Below are positions 35,258-46,653 of a DNA stretch of 64,000 bases, piece by piece. The DNA is from Orbilia blumenaviensis. Taxonomy: Eukaryota; Ascomycota; Orbiliomycetes; Orbiliales; Orbiliaceae. The notes below the pieces were generated by a model. The model was not told the DNA's origin. It made no database searches and worked only from the letters and a program-made list of their open reading frames with translations. The stretch lies in contig JAVHNS010000019.1 of assembly GCA_036872755.1 (NCBI GenBank), positions 372,001 through 436,000 of the forward strand. Direction: 5' to 3'. The translations under genes and the position numbers were made by a program. Position 1 is the stretch's first letter; the number at the start of each line of letters is the position of its first letter.

Positions 35258-35782
35258 CTTGACGGATGTATGTTATTTTATATTCCATAGAAATAGGTGG
35301 GTTACGAGGGTTTATTCATTCTGTGTAGGATATGCAGTTTCTGATATCGGTCATTGGTGGCGGGGTTGGACGTTGTCGCGGTCTTCGTTGAGAAGACGCG
35401 AACGACAGTCGCAACACGGTTTCATGATGTCATATAACTGACGCCGAATCCCGTGAAAGTTTGAAGCTCAAGCTCCACGAAAATCGGCCGTGTGTTTGGA
35501 AAGAAGTTTGGCGTTCGGTCGCACTTTCTAGGTTATTGAAACTTTGTGTATGAAATACTATAATGGTCTATGAAGCATCAAGGTCAAGGCCGTCTTGGTC
35601 GGGTTGAAATCAACCTGTAACCATTTAAGCTTGTTTAAATGGTCTAAATGGTTTAAATGTTTAGAGGGCAAACAGCCCAGTTTAATTCGGTGTCCTTTAG
35701 GCCAACTTCAACAAATTTATAGCGGAAGGCTTTATGCCAACGAATCCTAGACACCGTGAGAAAGACATAGCTGTGCCTCAAA
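35258..35782. promoter_or_regulatory. Divergent promoter, DNA ligase I / RINT1
   Basis: 525 bp. It contains GACGCGAA at 35395-35402 (TTCGCGTC read toward the ligase; MCB/E2F-like) and CACGAAA at 35476-35482 (a perfect SCB core). They lie about 140 and 220 bp upstream of the ligase start. In budding yeast CDC9 is an MBF-controlled G1/S gene, which fits these elements. A short run of related TTTAAATGGT-type sequence lies at about 35630-35660. Confidence 0.55.
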
Positions 35783-38588
35783 ATGGCTTCCACGCATCCA
35801 AGGGAGCAGGATGCTCGAGTATACGATTATCTAAATGACAAGATCCAGACTTCTGCGGACCTAAGGTCCCTAGACTCTCTGCTGGGTGCGTTGAAGAATC
35901 AACATGATCTTTTGCAACAACAGGTATGACCAAAAAATAAACCATCAGAATGCAGACACAAGAGCTGGCTAACATACATTGTTTTCGATAGCTCGACAAA
36001 GTCGGAAAGGATCTGAGTGATGCAGAAATAGAGCAGAAGCAGCATTCAAGCTCGGTTCTGGTCAAATCGCACCAGTATCTACAACGCCAGACCGAGATCG
36101 ATACGAGATTAGAGAAGATCCGAACTTCTCAGACAGTCTCGGATGTGGTTCTAAACTACCGAAGGAACCTCGATCGGTTGAAGCAGTTGGAGATTGCGAA
36201 AGGATATATTACGATCTTACAAGCTGTCAGCCTTTTAAAGAAGCAGGCACAGGATATTATTGTCAGTGATCCAAAGGCGGCGCTTGTACCATATTATCAG
36301 CTACAGCAGATATCGTCGCAGCTGAGACGAAAACATGAAGTTGCAGAAGGCGCCGCAGTTCATTTGGTGGAATATGTTGAGCAGGCTACGACTCAGCTTT
36401 GGGATGATATGAAAGAGCGATTATCAAAGCAATTTCAATCTACGCTAGATAATGTCGGCTGGCCGACGCAGGATCTTTCGCTTGAGAAAATGCAGCAGTT
36501 TGAGACGGAGTTCGTCAAAATTCTTGCATTAAGAAAGACGTAAGTATGGGCAGAACCATGCGAGGGGCCATATGAAAATATTGACTAGGTCTTCTAGTGA
36601 TGATGAAATCGCAGCGAACGTCGACATTTCAACATTCAAATCGTTGAGCGAGATATCCCAATCCCCAAGATATGCTCCATTGTTGGCATTCACGGCTCTA
36701 TCTAAAGCTTTTGCGCTTCGATTTCGCTATCACTTCGAGGGAGACAAGCAAACAAACAAAATTGAAAAGGTAGGATTGACCAGCTCCTCAACTAGAAACA
36801 TTGGAGACTGACCTCCCTTAGCCCGAATGGTATCTTCAACATATAGAAAACCTCATCCGTGAATACCAGCCATTCTGCACAGAGTTCCTCCAACCAATCC
36901 TCGATGCGGGCGAACTGAGGAACCATGATGCAGTTCAAGAGTTTATCACGTCGCTTCTTCCCATAATACGGCGCAAGATCGATAGTGATCTACCTACATT
37001 AATAACTCAAGGTCCTTTATTATCCCACTTTGTACAGGAACTTATCAAGTTCGATACAATGCTTCGAGATGAATACCTTTACAGTCCATTCGGAGTTGAT
37101 CCTGATGACTGGAGAGGGATAACTCACGAAGTTCTCACCGTTAATGACAGTGACTTCTTCAAGAAGTGGTTGGTTGTTGAGAAAGATTGTAAGCTTCCCT
37201 TTTGCCATGATCGGTTGTAGTACTAAACTAATATACCGCTCTAGTCGCTTTGGCTCGGTATGAGAATATCATTGCCGCAGAGGATGCCTGGGCAATTGAC
37301 TACGATGCCGTTGAACCGAGCGAAACGAAGCCTACCAAGTCTGCCTTCCGAGTCAAAGAATTGCTCGAGCTCGTGACCGAGCGATACCGCCCGCTTCAAT
37401 CATTTTCTCAGAAGTTACGCTTCTTAATGGATATTCAGATCACCATACTGGACAAGTACCATGATAGAATACACTCCTCAATCGAAGCGTTTAAGATGCT
37501 TTCTTCGTCGATTGGGCGGGCGGTGCAGGGCATGGGGAAGCAGGATGCGGAATCTATCACCGGCTTGACGGGACTAGAAAGATTGTGTCGGGTTTACGGG
37601 AGTGCATTGTTTCTCGGCAACTGCATGAGAGACTGGGGCGAAGACCTGGTCAGTCAATAATTTTGAGCCCATCACTGTGAAGACTTAGCTGACAATGTGT
37701 AGTTCTTTCTGGAGATGTGGGAAGAATTAGGGTCGCGTTACAGGAAGAATACGGTAGGAAGTCTGATCAGTAGTATTGCGAGTCTGGCGTCGGCGTCGCA
37801 GGCACAGACGGAGGAAGAGGGGGCACTGTTCGATGAAATGGCGGCTTCATACTCAACAATACTGAGGGAAGCGGCTAATATGATCCATGATCTAATTAGC
37901 AATGCTACCCGAGAAGACCTCAAAGCGTACTATAAAATGTGAGTTTGTCTCGTCTCGGATATCTGGAATCACTGCTTTACCTTGCCTCGCTCTCTGACCC
38001 ACAGTAGCCCACAATGGCAAGTAATAGATGAAGCAGAGTCAAAAGAATCGGGACATTCCTCCGAGCTTATCCCCCTGATTAAGACGCTGTCGTCGTTCTG
38101 CCCGTACCTATCTCGCTTCTGGGCGCCAAATGTGTTTCAGCGAGAATTCCGCCGGGTCTTAATATCGATGGAAAACTACTTTCTCGATAGTATCGTCTCT
38201 CGAAACCAATTTTCTGAGCAGGGCGGGGAGCAATTCCTTCGAGATATGCAAGCCGTGTGGTCCGCTTTACACCAATGGGCACCCGATGCACCCGGCGTAA
38301 TGAGAAGGTGAGTGTCGTTCCCAATTGTTCAAAAATGACGCGGTTTTGTGGCTTTGCTGACAGGAAATTTGCAGGCTACATGAAACGTGCATGCTGCTGG
38401 CACTACCGGCTGAGGTAAAAGACCCAGACTCTTCCGAGTCCCAGAGGACACTTAAGCATGTGGTAGACCGTATGTTCGAGGACAACCAAAAGGCGAGGGG
38501 TGTAATGGAAGAGCTCGGGATCTACAGTCTGACAATCTCAGAGGCACGGAACACCCTACAACGACGAGTTGACAGCTGGCAAAAATAA
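35783..38588 (+). CDS. TIP20: RINT1/Tip20 subunit of the Dsl1 (NRZ) tether
   Basis: Eight exons, 35783-35923, 35992-36539, 36589-36769, 36822-37188, 37245-37648, 37703-37938, 38005-38307 and 38375-38588 (introns 49-68 bp), giving 797 aa with continuous phase. The N-terminus is predicted coiled coil (ADLRSLDSLLGALKNQHDLL and the Gln/Lys-rich part after it). The rest matches the RINT-1/TIP-1 domain: KPEWYLQHIENLI, LDAGELRNHDAVQEFITS, GVDPDDWRGI, FRVKELLELVTERYRPL, LRFLMDIQITILDKYHDRI, and FFLEMWEEL near the C-terminal third. It is part of the ER complex that captures Golgi-derived COPI vesicles through interaction with Dsl1/ZW10 and ER SNAREs. No motif is missing. The start is the first ATG of exon 1 and leaves a short unstructured lead. 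Confidence 0.92.
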
Positions 38589-39098
38589 CTCCACCTTATG
38601 AGGCGTTTTTAAGTGTACATAGTGTAGCGAAGTGTGTAGCTTGGCGGCGCCGAATACCGTCAAGTACCTATAAACTATTATGATTAACGAGCCCGCATTA
38701 ATTGTACAGTATCCTGTATGCAACGTCACGGGGATTCCTGTGGCTCCCATTGTAGGATAGAATCGGCAATCCAGACTGGATAGCTGTAGACCGACACATG
38801 ACCCCGTGCGCTTGTCCAGTCGACGGCGGCGCCGTTTGTCTCAGCCTTCAGAAGCCACTCGGCAGGACATGCCAACCAGCTACGGCATAGTTTCTGCAAA
38901 TTTTTCTTTGTGTTGTTATTGTTGCAATTATTTTAACCACAGCCCCTACAAACCTGCTTTGATATTATATCGAATCAAATATTGCAAATCAAATCAAGTT
39001 CAGTCATCCTTCGATTCAAGCTGCAGCCGTCCTTGTTTGAAATAACGACACCCGTCGAATCACTTTGCATACAAGCCTATCACAGCACCCGCTCAACG
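38589..39098. other. Intergenic, no gene seen
   Basis: About 510 bp between RINT1 and TAN1 on the same strand; it should hold the RINT1 terminator and TAN1 promoter. No clear element was recognised. Confidence 0.5.
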
Positions 39099-40768
39099 AT
39101 GGATAAGGCGGAGTCATCCGGGACCCACTCAAAAAAACGAAAGGGAGGAGATGACGGGAAAGGGTCGCGGTACAAGCGTTCTAAGGTGAGAACAGACACT
39201 TTCCGTTCCAAGCAGCTATATGTTTGCTTTACGCATTTCTTTTGCTCTATCGAAATATGCAACAGGGAACAAGCTCTCGCTAACAAAATGCAACTGCAAC
39301 ATTTTATGTGCGCACAATCACCAACCAGCAATGGTATGCAAACAATACCAAGAAAGTTATAGAACCATACAAGAGAGGCATCTTCGCGACCTGCGATAAG
39401 GGCAGAGAATCGCGCTGTGTCGCTGAGCTATATCGGCTGTTCGAAGAGGTACCTTTCCCTCGCTCTTACTCTTGGCTACCCCAGGACTGCTCGTTTAGTG
39501 GTCCCTCCATTCTCAACCGAAGGGGAAAGATCCCTTCTGATAATGAGGGGGTTTGATGACAGGCTGCGTCAAGATATTAAAATAATTGCTGCCTAGTATG
39601 CAGACAAGCTTTATGGACCAGAAGATGCGGGGAATGCGGATAGTGCCGACAATAAAAATCCCAATGAACCCGAAGTTGAGCCGGACGTCGAGGATATTGA
39701 GGCTGCAATCGCCGCAGAAATCAGCGGTATCACCGCGAAAGGCAAAGCTAAGGACAATAGGATAACGTCGATCAAGTTGGAAACTCCTTGCTGTGGGTGG
39801 TCCCGTCTATCCATGGATTCCAGGCAATATATCCACAATTACGGGAGATGTGTTCCTTACAGACTGACCTTGTGACCCTTTTTGTCTCTGGTTTTTTTTA
39901 CGAGTAGTGATATTCTTCCATACGAGGGAACCCGTGGATCCTGTGGAGCTAGTCGGCTTTATTTTCAAGGATATCGAGGAAACGAAGCGACGACAGACCA
40001 GATTCACAAACCGACTGACCCCAATCACAAAGACCTGCAAGGCTAATATCAGTGACCTCGAGGAGATAGCACATGAGGTGCTCAAGCCACACTTTCATGA
40101 GGGCCAGAAAGGTGTCAAGGTACGTAGGCACGGAATATTTGCTCTATCATGCAATATCACTGGTCGTTATGCATATGGTGCACCCTTGCCTTGCTCGTTG
40201 GCAGGTTGGATGAATGAGACCGTTACTATGGATTTTAACCATTAGGCGAAAACTAACCCCGATGCCGCGCTTTTTTATATACAGTTCGCTATAAGGCCTA
40301 ATCTGCGAGACCATCGTGTAATGAACCGAGATGAAATTATTAAATCAGTTGCCAGAATCGTTGGCCCGGATCACAAGGTCGACCTAAAAAATTACGACCT
40401 TCTCGTTATTGTCGAAGTGTGGAGGGTAAGCTAAGCTGACGTTCCTTTTTTGTGCGTTTCTCTCGTTTAAGAATTCCTATGGCGGCGATGTCGAAGCGAA
40501 GAGCTCGAGAAAAGTATTTGGAAAAAAGTCTAGAAGGAACCGTTCCCTTCGGTTGATAACACGATGTTTTTTTTTTTTTTTTTTGTGATCCTCGAATCTC
40601 TGGTTGAAGACGTCAAGCAATCGCTGACCCACTTTGCCCCCACAGAATATCTGCGGTGTCAGTGTTGTCCGGGATTTCGAACACTACAAGCGATTCAACC
40701 TGGACTTGGTGGTTGGCCAATCAGAAGGCTCAACAAACGAGAAAGCATGTGGCGTGGCACCAGAATAA
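39099..40768 (+). CDS. TAN1: Tan1-like THUMP protein, tRNA N4-acetylcytidine formation
   Basis: Six exons, 39099-39185, 39329-39448, 39597-39792, 39908-40119, 40285-40425 and 40646-40768, giving 292 aa (yeast Tan1 is similar in size). The basic N-terminus (KKRKGGDDGKGSRYKRSK) is followed by KRGIFATCDKGRESRC, an acidic linker, then the THUMP domain: CLIFFHTREPVDPVELVGFI, RFTNRLTPITKTCKAN, FAIRPNLRDHRVMNRDEII, DLKNYDLLVIVEVW and GVSVVRDFEHYKRFNLDLV. Tan1 binds tRNA through THUMP and is required with Kre33/NAT10 for ac4C12 in tRNA-Leu and tRNA-Ser. Intron 1 (143 bp) was placed by phase, the GCTAAC branch site and the family match after QWYANN; a slightly longer exon 2 is possible. The third-exon donor GTGGGT is the weakest call, chosen because it restores CLIFF. 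Confidence 0.88.
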
Positions 40769-41811
40769 TCTAGAAGACGGGGTTGTGGACCACATCCTCG
40801 GAACAGGAACGTGTTTGAGGGTACCTTGTACATGGACAGACAGACATCAACCAAACATCACACCTCCTCTTCCTCCACCTTGCGCGTCCGGTGCCCAATA
40901 GCTTATATTACCAATTCGTTTATCTCAGCATCGACCAACTGTCGTTTTTCACCAATGGTCTCCCATAGAAAACGGCCGGTTTGGCAGGCTTCTCCGAAGC
41001 TTGAGAAAGGCCGTATTCTCATTTGCAGGGTCAAGCGAAGGACATCAGCCCAGGACCATGCAAACAGGAACGCTAGTGATTCTCCGATGAGACAGTGTCT
41101 TTCCAACCAATGAGAGCAGCCGGACATCGCTAGTAACCGAGCTTATGAATGCTGCTTTTTTCTGCTTGCTTGAAATGAGTTGGATGAGCTTAACGTGAAC
41201 TGTTCCCATAATCAGCTGTTATACTGGCCTAAGCTTGTGGTTACTAGTCCGCGTAATGAAACGCTCTCTTTCGTCACAATCCTTGGGGCAATCAATAAGT
41301 CGCAATAACTGCTCGAAAGAGACCTTCGGAGACTATTACTAGATTCAGATACCCGCCAGGTATTGGCCTCGCTTCAGAGTCTCCAATTCTTTGGCCTTAT
41401 GCAAACTCTCGCCTAACTGCACCTCTCACTCGCACACCGTACGAAAGGCCTAACTAAATGTTGAGCTGAACGCCTTTTTTACCACACACACACACCCACA
41501 ACCAAGAAAAACGCCATGCGCCTCCCGTTTCGCAACAATATGATCAAACTAGAACAGTGGATTATCATGGGCCTGAGAAAGGCTGTTCCGATATATTAGG
41601 AGTGGCGTTGAGTGGTCCCTTATATATACTCAATTAATAACCCACCCCGGATTTCTCTTGCGCTCTGGTCCTTTTCTTTTTTTTTCTTCCTTGGTCGATT
41701 ATGAATTTTATATCCCCTGATAAACCGAGTATCAAAATCGCATACTCTGGATCGAAATCTCAAATCCCTCTTCAATAACATATAATTCGTTCTTTTCCTC
41801 CTGGTCCCACA
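40769..41811. other. Intergenic, promoter of the APH-like gene
   Basis: 1.04 kb with no supportable gene; the short frames at 40811-41113 and opposite are overlapping and featureless. TATATATA at 41621-41628 sits 184 bp upstream of the next ATG, and a T/C-rich leader follows. Confidence 0.5.
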
Positions 41812-42972
41812 ATGATTGTCATGCCAGGAATTCAAGGTGTCACTACATCATCCTTCTACAGCAAACCGGATATCACCCAAATCAGCCCTATGGATACAGA
41901 ATCCCCAGTCACCATCATAGATGCCGAAAGAATAATAAAAGCAGCCTATCACGGCGAACGCAGAGTCACCAGATTCGAAGATGTGTCCGCAAACCTATTT
42001 TCCACACAATACCTCATCACCCTTGACAACAGATCCCAGTTGCTCCTACGCCTAGCGCCTCCATCAGACGTTAGAGTTCTACACCAGGAACGAGATGTTC
42101 TCGCCGGTGATTTTGAAATCCTGGAGCTGATACGGCAAAACGCGCCTGAAGTCCCCGTTCCGGAAGTCGTTATGCACAGCAAAGACGGAAACGGGGGGCT
42201 ACTGGAAGTCCCATTCCTACTCACAACATACATACCAGGAGTACCACTCGATATAGTCCGTCAAGACCTCCCGGATGAGGTTTTGGCGATGGTTGATTAC
42301 AACCTCGGACAGCATGCCCGACGGGTCAGTCGGATCCACAACTCACATTTTGGACCTGCGGGCGCAGGTGGTAATGGGAAGATGTATACCACCTGGCACA
42401 GCGCTTTTCTGTCTATGTTCGAGTCTGTGATGCGCGATGCCGAGGATTTGTTTATCAGTATTCCGCATGAGGTTTTGAGGTGGCATGTTGGAAGGCTGGC
42501 GTATGCGTTGGATGATGTTAAGGTACCGCAGTTGGTGTGTTATGAACTGTGTGATACACAGAGGGTTATGGTTGATGAGAGGACGGGAAGGCTGAATGGT
42601 CTCACTGACTTTGAGAAGGCTGTGTGGGGTGATCCGTTGATGGAGACGTCGTTCAGAGACCCTAGCTTGGCTTTCTTGAATGGGTACGGCGGTGACCCAT
42701 TGGGAGCACAAGGTGCCAGGCCCAGAATTTTATTGTAAGTCCCCTCTTTCTTCCCTCTCTTCCCCGCATTTTTTCTTTTTATTCCTTCTTTCTTAAACCT
42801 GGTTTTGGTTGTTTGCGGATACTAACCAGGGGTGTGCTGCAGGTATTCACTTTATTATTATCTCCGAGCCGTTGTCGAAGTATACTACCACGGACTAAAC
42901 CACGAACTCGAATGCAAGGCTCGCAAAGGCCTGGTCAGGAGTTTGAAGAGCATATCGGACTACCATGAATAA
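41812..42972 (+). CDS. APH-fold (aminoglycoside phosphotransferase-like) protein, degenerate active site
   Basis: Two exons, 41812-42734 and 42843-42972 (108 bp intron), giving 350 aa. It has the layout of fungal APH/ChoK-type kinases: N-lobe with QYLITLDNRSQLLLRLAP, PEVPVPEVVMHS, FLLTTYIPGVPL, a C-lobe with WHSAFLSMFESVMRDAED, and the end GDPLMETSFRDPSLAF. The usual catalytic loop (HGDLHxxN) reads CYELCDTQR, with Cys243, Tyr244 and Glu245 in place of H-G-D and Arg in place of the metal-binding Asn. The DFE motif that binds metal is kept (Asp266 of TDFEKAVWGDP). It is therefore likely a pseudokinase or an altered kinase. Its substrate is unknown and antibiotic resistance should not be inferred. 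A TATA-like element lies 184 bp upstream. Confidence 0.8.
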
Positions 42973-44000
42973 TCAAGCCCAATATTGTTTCTTGTTTTAT
43001 GAAGGAGTTCTTTTATCATTATTCCTCATTTGCGATTGCTTTATCGATACATCTATTTTTCTCTTCCCCTTCTGGTTACGATCTTGTCACTTTTTGTTTT
43101 AAGGCTGGCTTATGAGACCGCCTACATGATACGACGTTTACGAATATTTCGGTTACCCCCCCATCTTTTTTTCCTCTGTTTACTTTTTTACCATTGCGCT
43201 TTTGTTTTTTTGTCATTTTTTCACTTCTTTAACTGTATAACTAGCTAAAATACTTTGGGAACATTACTCTGGGAGAAGACCAGGTATCAGTTTTTTTTCT
43301 TTTCTTTTTTTTTTTTACATATATCTTTATCTTTTATCTTTTTTCGGTTGTTGGTATCTCGACCTTATCATTTTGGTTGCTTTATTGCCTATTTTAAGTT
43401 TATTCTTCTTTTTTTTTTTTGAGACTTGTTTTACGGGATCAATGAATTGTCTTATACACGGGCATCGAATCAATTGCAAGGTGTGCATTTTTACTAGCGT
43501 TTATATACTTTGAGCAGGTGGCGTTCGAAGACTTTGCTTTGAGCTCATGAGACACGAGACTAGGTACTTAGAGAGACAGAATATAAAAGAGTGTTTACGT
43601 CGAGAAGCATAGTATATGCGCACAAAAATTAAGTAGATTGATAGAATAGAAGGAATGATAAGGAAAAAAGAAGAAGAAAAAACGAAATCAAATAAAAGTA
43701 AACCAAAAAAAAAGGGTAAGACTCTTCGCTCGCTATAAACCCTGAGAAATATCCCAATATATATACCTATACCTATATACTACCTAAAAACGTGAAAATA
43801 AAAATGGTAGATGCTTTTTTTTTCTCTGACTCTCTCTCAAAAATCTCACACACAAAAGAAAAAAAGGGTGGTATCGTTAATACAACAGACTCAACACAAG
43901 AAAATACTTGGAAGTATATAAAAATAATCTAAGTTATGTTTTTACACTCGCTCTCTAAAGAAAAAATGGCCACCTTCCCCTCAAATAAAGATCTATCTAT
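42973..44000. other. Convergent interval, homopolymer-rich
   Basis: About 1 kb between the APH-like gene and the repetitive secreted protein gene. T-rich on the left half, A-rich on the right half, as expected for two facing 3' untranslated regions. No gene seen. Confidence 0.55.
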
Positions 44001-46653
44001 CTATCTCATTGCGACAGGGATGGTCACCACAGCTCCACCATCAGTTCCTATGGGATCATAGGGCAGTACATCACCACCACCAAAGTTTGGATCCTCGGGG
44101 ACTTCGGTTACAACAGGTTGTGCGCCGTCAACTGGGACGACGAAGCTTGCTTGCGGGGTATCGTCTACCACCGTTGGGTCTGAGGTTTCAGACGGCGACG
44201 ATGGCTCTTCTGTTGTGCTGGCTGGTGGAAGCTCTGTTGCTGTTGTTTCTGTGGTTTCAGATGGTGATGATTCTGATTCTGTCGTGGAGGGTTCTGATGG
44301 GGCTGTGGCGGTAGTTGTGAATTCAGGGAAGTCTGAGGTGGATGTGGTAGTAGTAGATTCCTCGACTGGTGCTGTGGTTGGCTGCTCTGGTTCTGGAGCT
44401 GGGGCTGTAGTAGTAGAAGGTTCTTCGGTTGGAGCCGCCGGTTCCTCGATTACACCGCTACTCGTGGTTTCGGTACCCGGGTATGGAATTGTCATGAATC
44501 CCGACGGAAATTCGATTTCCCCCGGTGCACCATCCGACGGAGCCGGTGGAACGTATTGAGTCTCAGATGGTGGCGCTTCGGATACTACTTCAGTTGGGAT
44601 TTCAATCGGAACCTCGATCGGAGCTTCCGATGGAGCTTCAGATGGTATTATCTCATTTACAACACTTGTGCTGGAGCTTTGGCTGTGCACCGGGTTTGGA
44701 GTCGGCTTTTGAGGGCTAGGTGGGATAACTGGTGTTTCGTGTGGGATACCGGTTGTTTCGCCGTCCTTTCCTGGGTGCATTATGTATGTAGATGGGATGT
44801 ATACTTTTGTGGTACCTGTGATTATGTAGTTTGGTGGGGGGAGACTGGAGATCGCAGCCATTGGTGGCGGGGAAGGGTGCTTTGGTGGGACGTGTGATGG
44901 CATTGCGGCGATTGGGCAGAGGCATTGGCAGTTGCAAGCGCCGTTGTTGTTGCTTGGGGGGGCTTTGTTTGGTGGTGCGTAGTTTGGAGGGTTAACTGGT
45001 TGGGGCATCGTGCTTTCGACAGGGGATTGCACTGGGGCGCCGCTGACGGTGAGTGTCTCCTGTGATTATTACCATCATGTTAGAATCGTGATATCAAATA
45101 TTTGTTTTATATGTGGTTATTGGGAATATGCTTACAGTTGAAACCAAGTTGACGGTTTGGGTGGTTCCGTGGCCTACGACTGTGCTGATGATGTGGACGG
45201 TGTTATGGATGACATTGTTAACGGTACTGATCAGATGCAGTGTCTCTGTATTCTCCACCGTGCTGACCAAATGTACAGTCTCGGTGTTAATGAGATGTAC
45301 GGTTTCGGTATTGATGAGATGCACGGTTTCGGTGTTAATCAAATGAACGGTGTTCTCGACAGTACTGATCAGGTGCAGCGTAGCGGTATCTGTGACCTCA
45401 GAAACAATATGCTGGACTTGAGTCTTGGTAACCTCGACCTCCGAAACAACATGCTGTAACTGCGTCTTCGTGACTTCGGACACAACATGCTGTAACTCGG
45501 TCTTTGTAACTTCTTCAAGCGCGGTTCTTGTCACTTCCTCCAGCGCGGTTTTGGTAACTTCCTGTGTTACGTGGGAGAGAGCTGTCTTGGTGACCTCTGA
45601 GACGACATGCTGGACATCCGTCTTGGTGACCTCGGAGACAACGTGCTGGAGCTGGGTTTTTGTGACCTCGGAGACGATGTGGTTGATTGCGGTCTTGGTG
45701 ACTTCGACCTCGTTTTCGACGGTTTGGGTCTGTACTTGCGTTTGCACTTGGGTCTCGGTCTCGACGGATTCGGATACAACCTATGCATTTATGTTAGTAT
45801 GCCCATTTTTTATGTATATATATATGCATATCTACAGAGATACATATAGATAGAGAAAGAAAGAAAGAGAACTTACAACATGAGTCTTAACAGCCGTCTC
45901 AGTCTCCACCGCCGTCAAAGTCTGCTTAACAACCTTCTCCACATGAACCACCGACGTCACAATATTATGCACCACAGAAACCGACACAACCGTCACAGGC
46001 TTCTCAACAACATGAGTAACAAACTGATGAACCGTCTCCGTAACCGGCGGTAAAGTCTCCACGATAGTCGTCGGCTCCACAACCGTCACATGCATAACCA
46101 CATGTTCGGTCACAACCTGGTGTTTCGTCTCCGTTTCTGTCAAAAGCTGGGTTTGGGTCTGGTGTAACGTCGTGGGCACGTGTTGGATCACGGTTACGTG
46201 CGAGAAGACTATGTGCTGGGAGACTACGGTTGAGAGGGAGGTTTGGACTTGGTGTTCAGTGATTGTTGCGGTTTCGGTTAGGAATTCTGTGGATATGGAT
46301 ACTGATTGTTCTTGGCCTAGGACTGTTGTTTCTAAACTACTTGTTGATAATGTCTCGTGCTCCATCGGCGGCGGCATCTCATGTACTGCTGATGTTGTAG
46401 TAGTGGTTTCATGCACTACTGGCGGCGGCATTTCATGAACTATTGATGTTGATGTTGTAGCCACCGCTGTCGGTTCTGGAGCTGGTGCATATCCATATTC
46501 AGACGGTACTACCACCGGTGCAGGTGGGTATGCACCGGCATATGGGTCGTGAGCTTGTGGGGGAGGAGCAGTGGCTTGCACTGTTGGGAGGACGAGGAGC
46601 TGCAAGCATAGTGGAAGGGCCAGGAGGGCTTTGATGTTAAACCTGACCGACAT
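44001..46653 (-). CDS. Large secreted repetitive protein, Val/Thr stalk with Pro/Thr/Ser-rich tail
   Basis: Three exons, 46653-45877, 45780-45136 and 45059-44001 (introns 96 and 75 bp, both phase 0), giving 826 aa. A signal peptide covers about residues 1-27 (LLALPLCLQLLVLPTVQATA). Residues 28-110 are Pro-rich with repeats of VHEMPPP. Residues about 120-474 form a periodic stretch with no Cys: first HVTVIQHV/HVVEKPV-type units, then about nine copies of an EVTKT-containing unit of mostly 12 or 8 residues (EVTKTxLQHVVS), then four NTETVHLI-type 8-residue units. The third exon has a CNCQCLC cluster and then a long Pro/Glu/Ser/Thr-rich region resembling mucin-like cell-wall proteins. The end (VVTIPVAMR) is not a GPI signal. 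It is likely extracellular or cell-wall associated; the family is not recognised. Confidence 0.82.

Noticed and set aside
45425..45853. 142-codon plus-strand frame through the repeat region of the secreted protein
   Set aside because: Antisense shadow of the repeats; periodic only because the coding strand is periodic.
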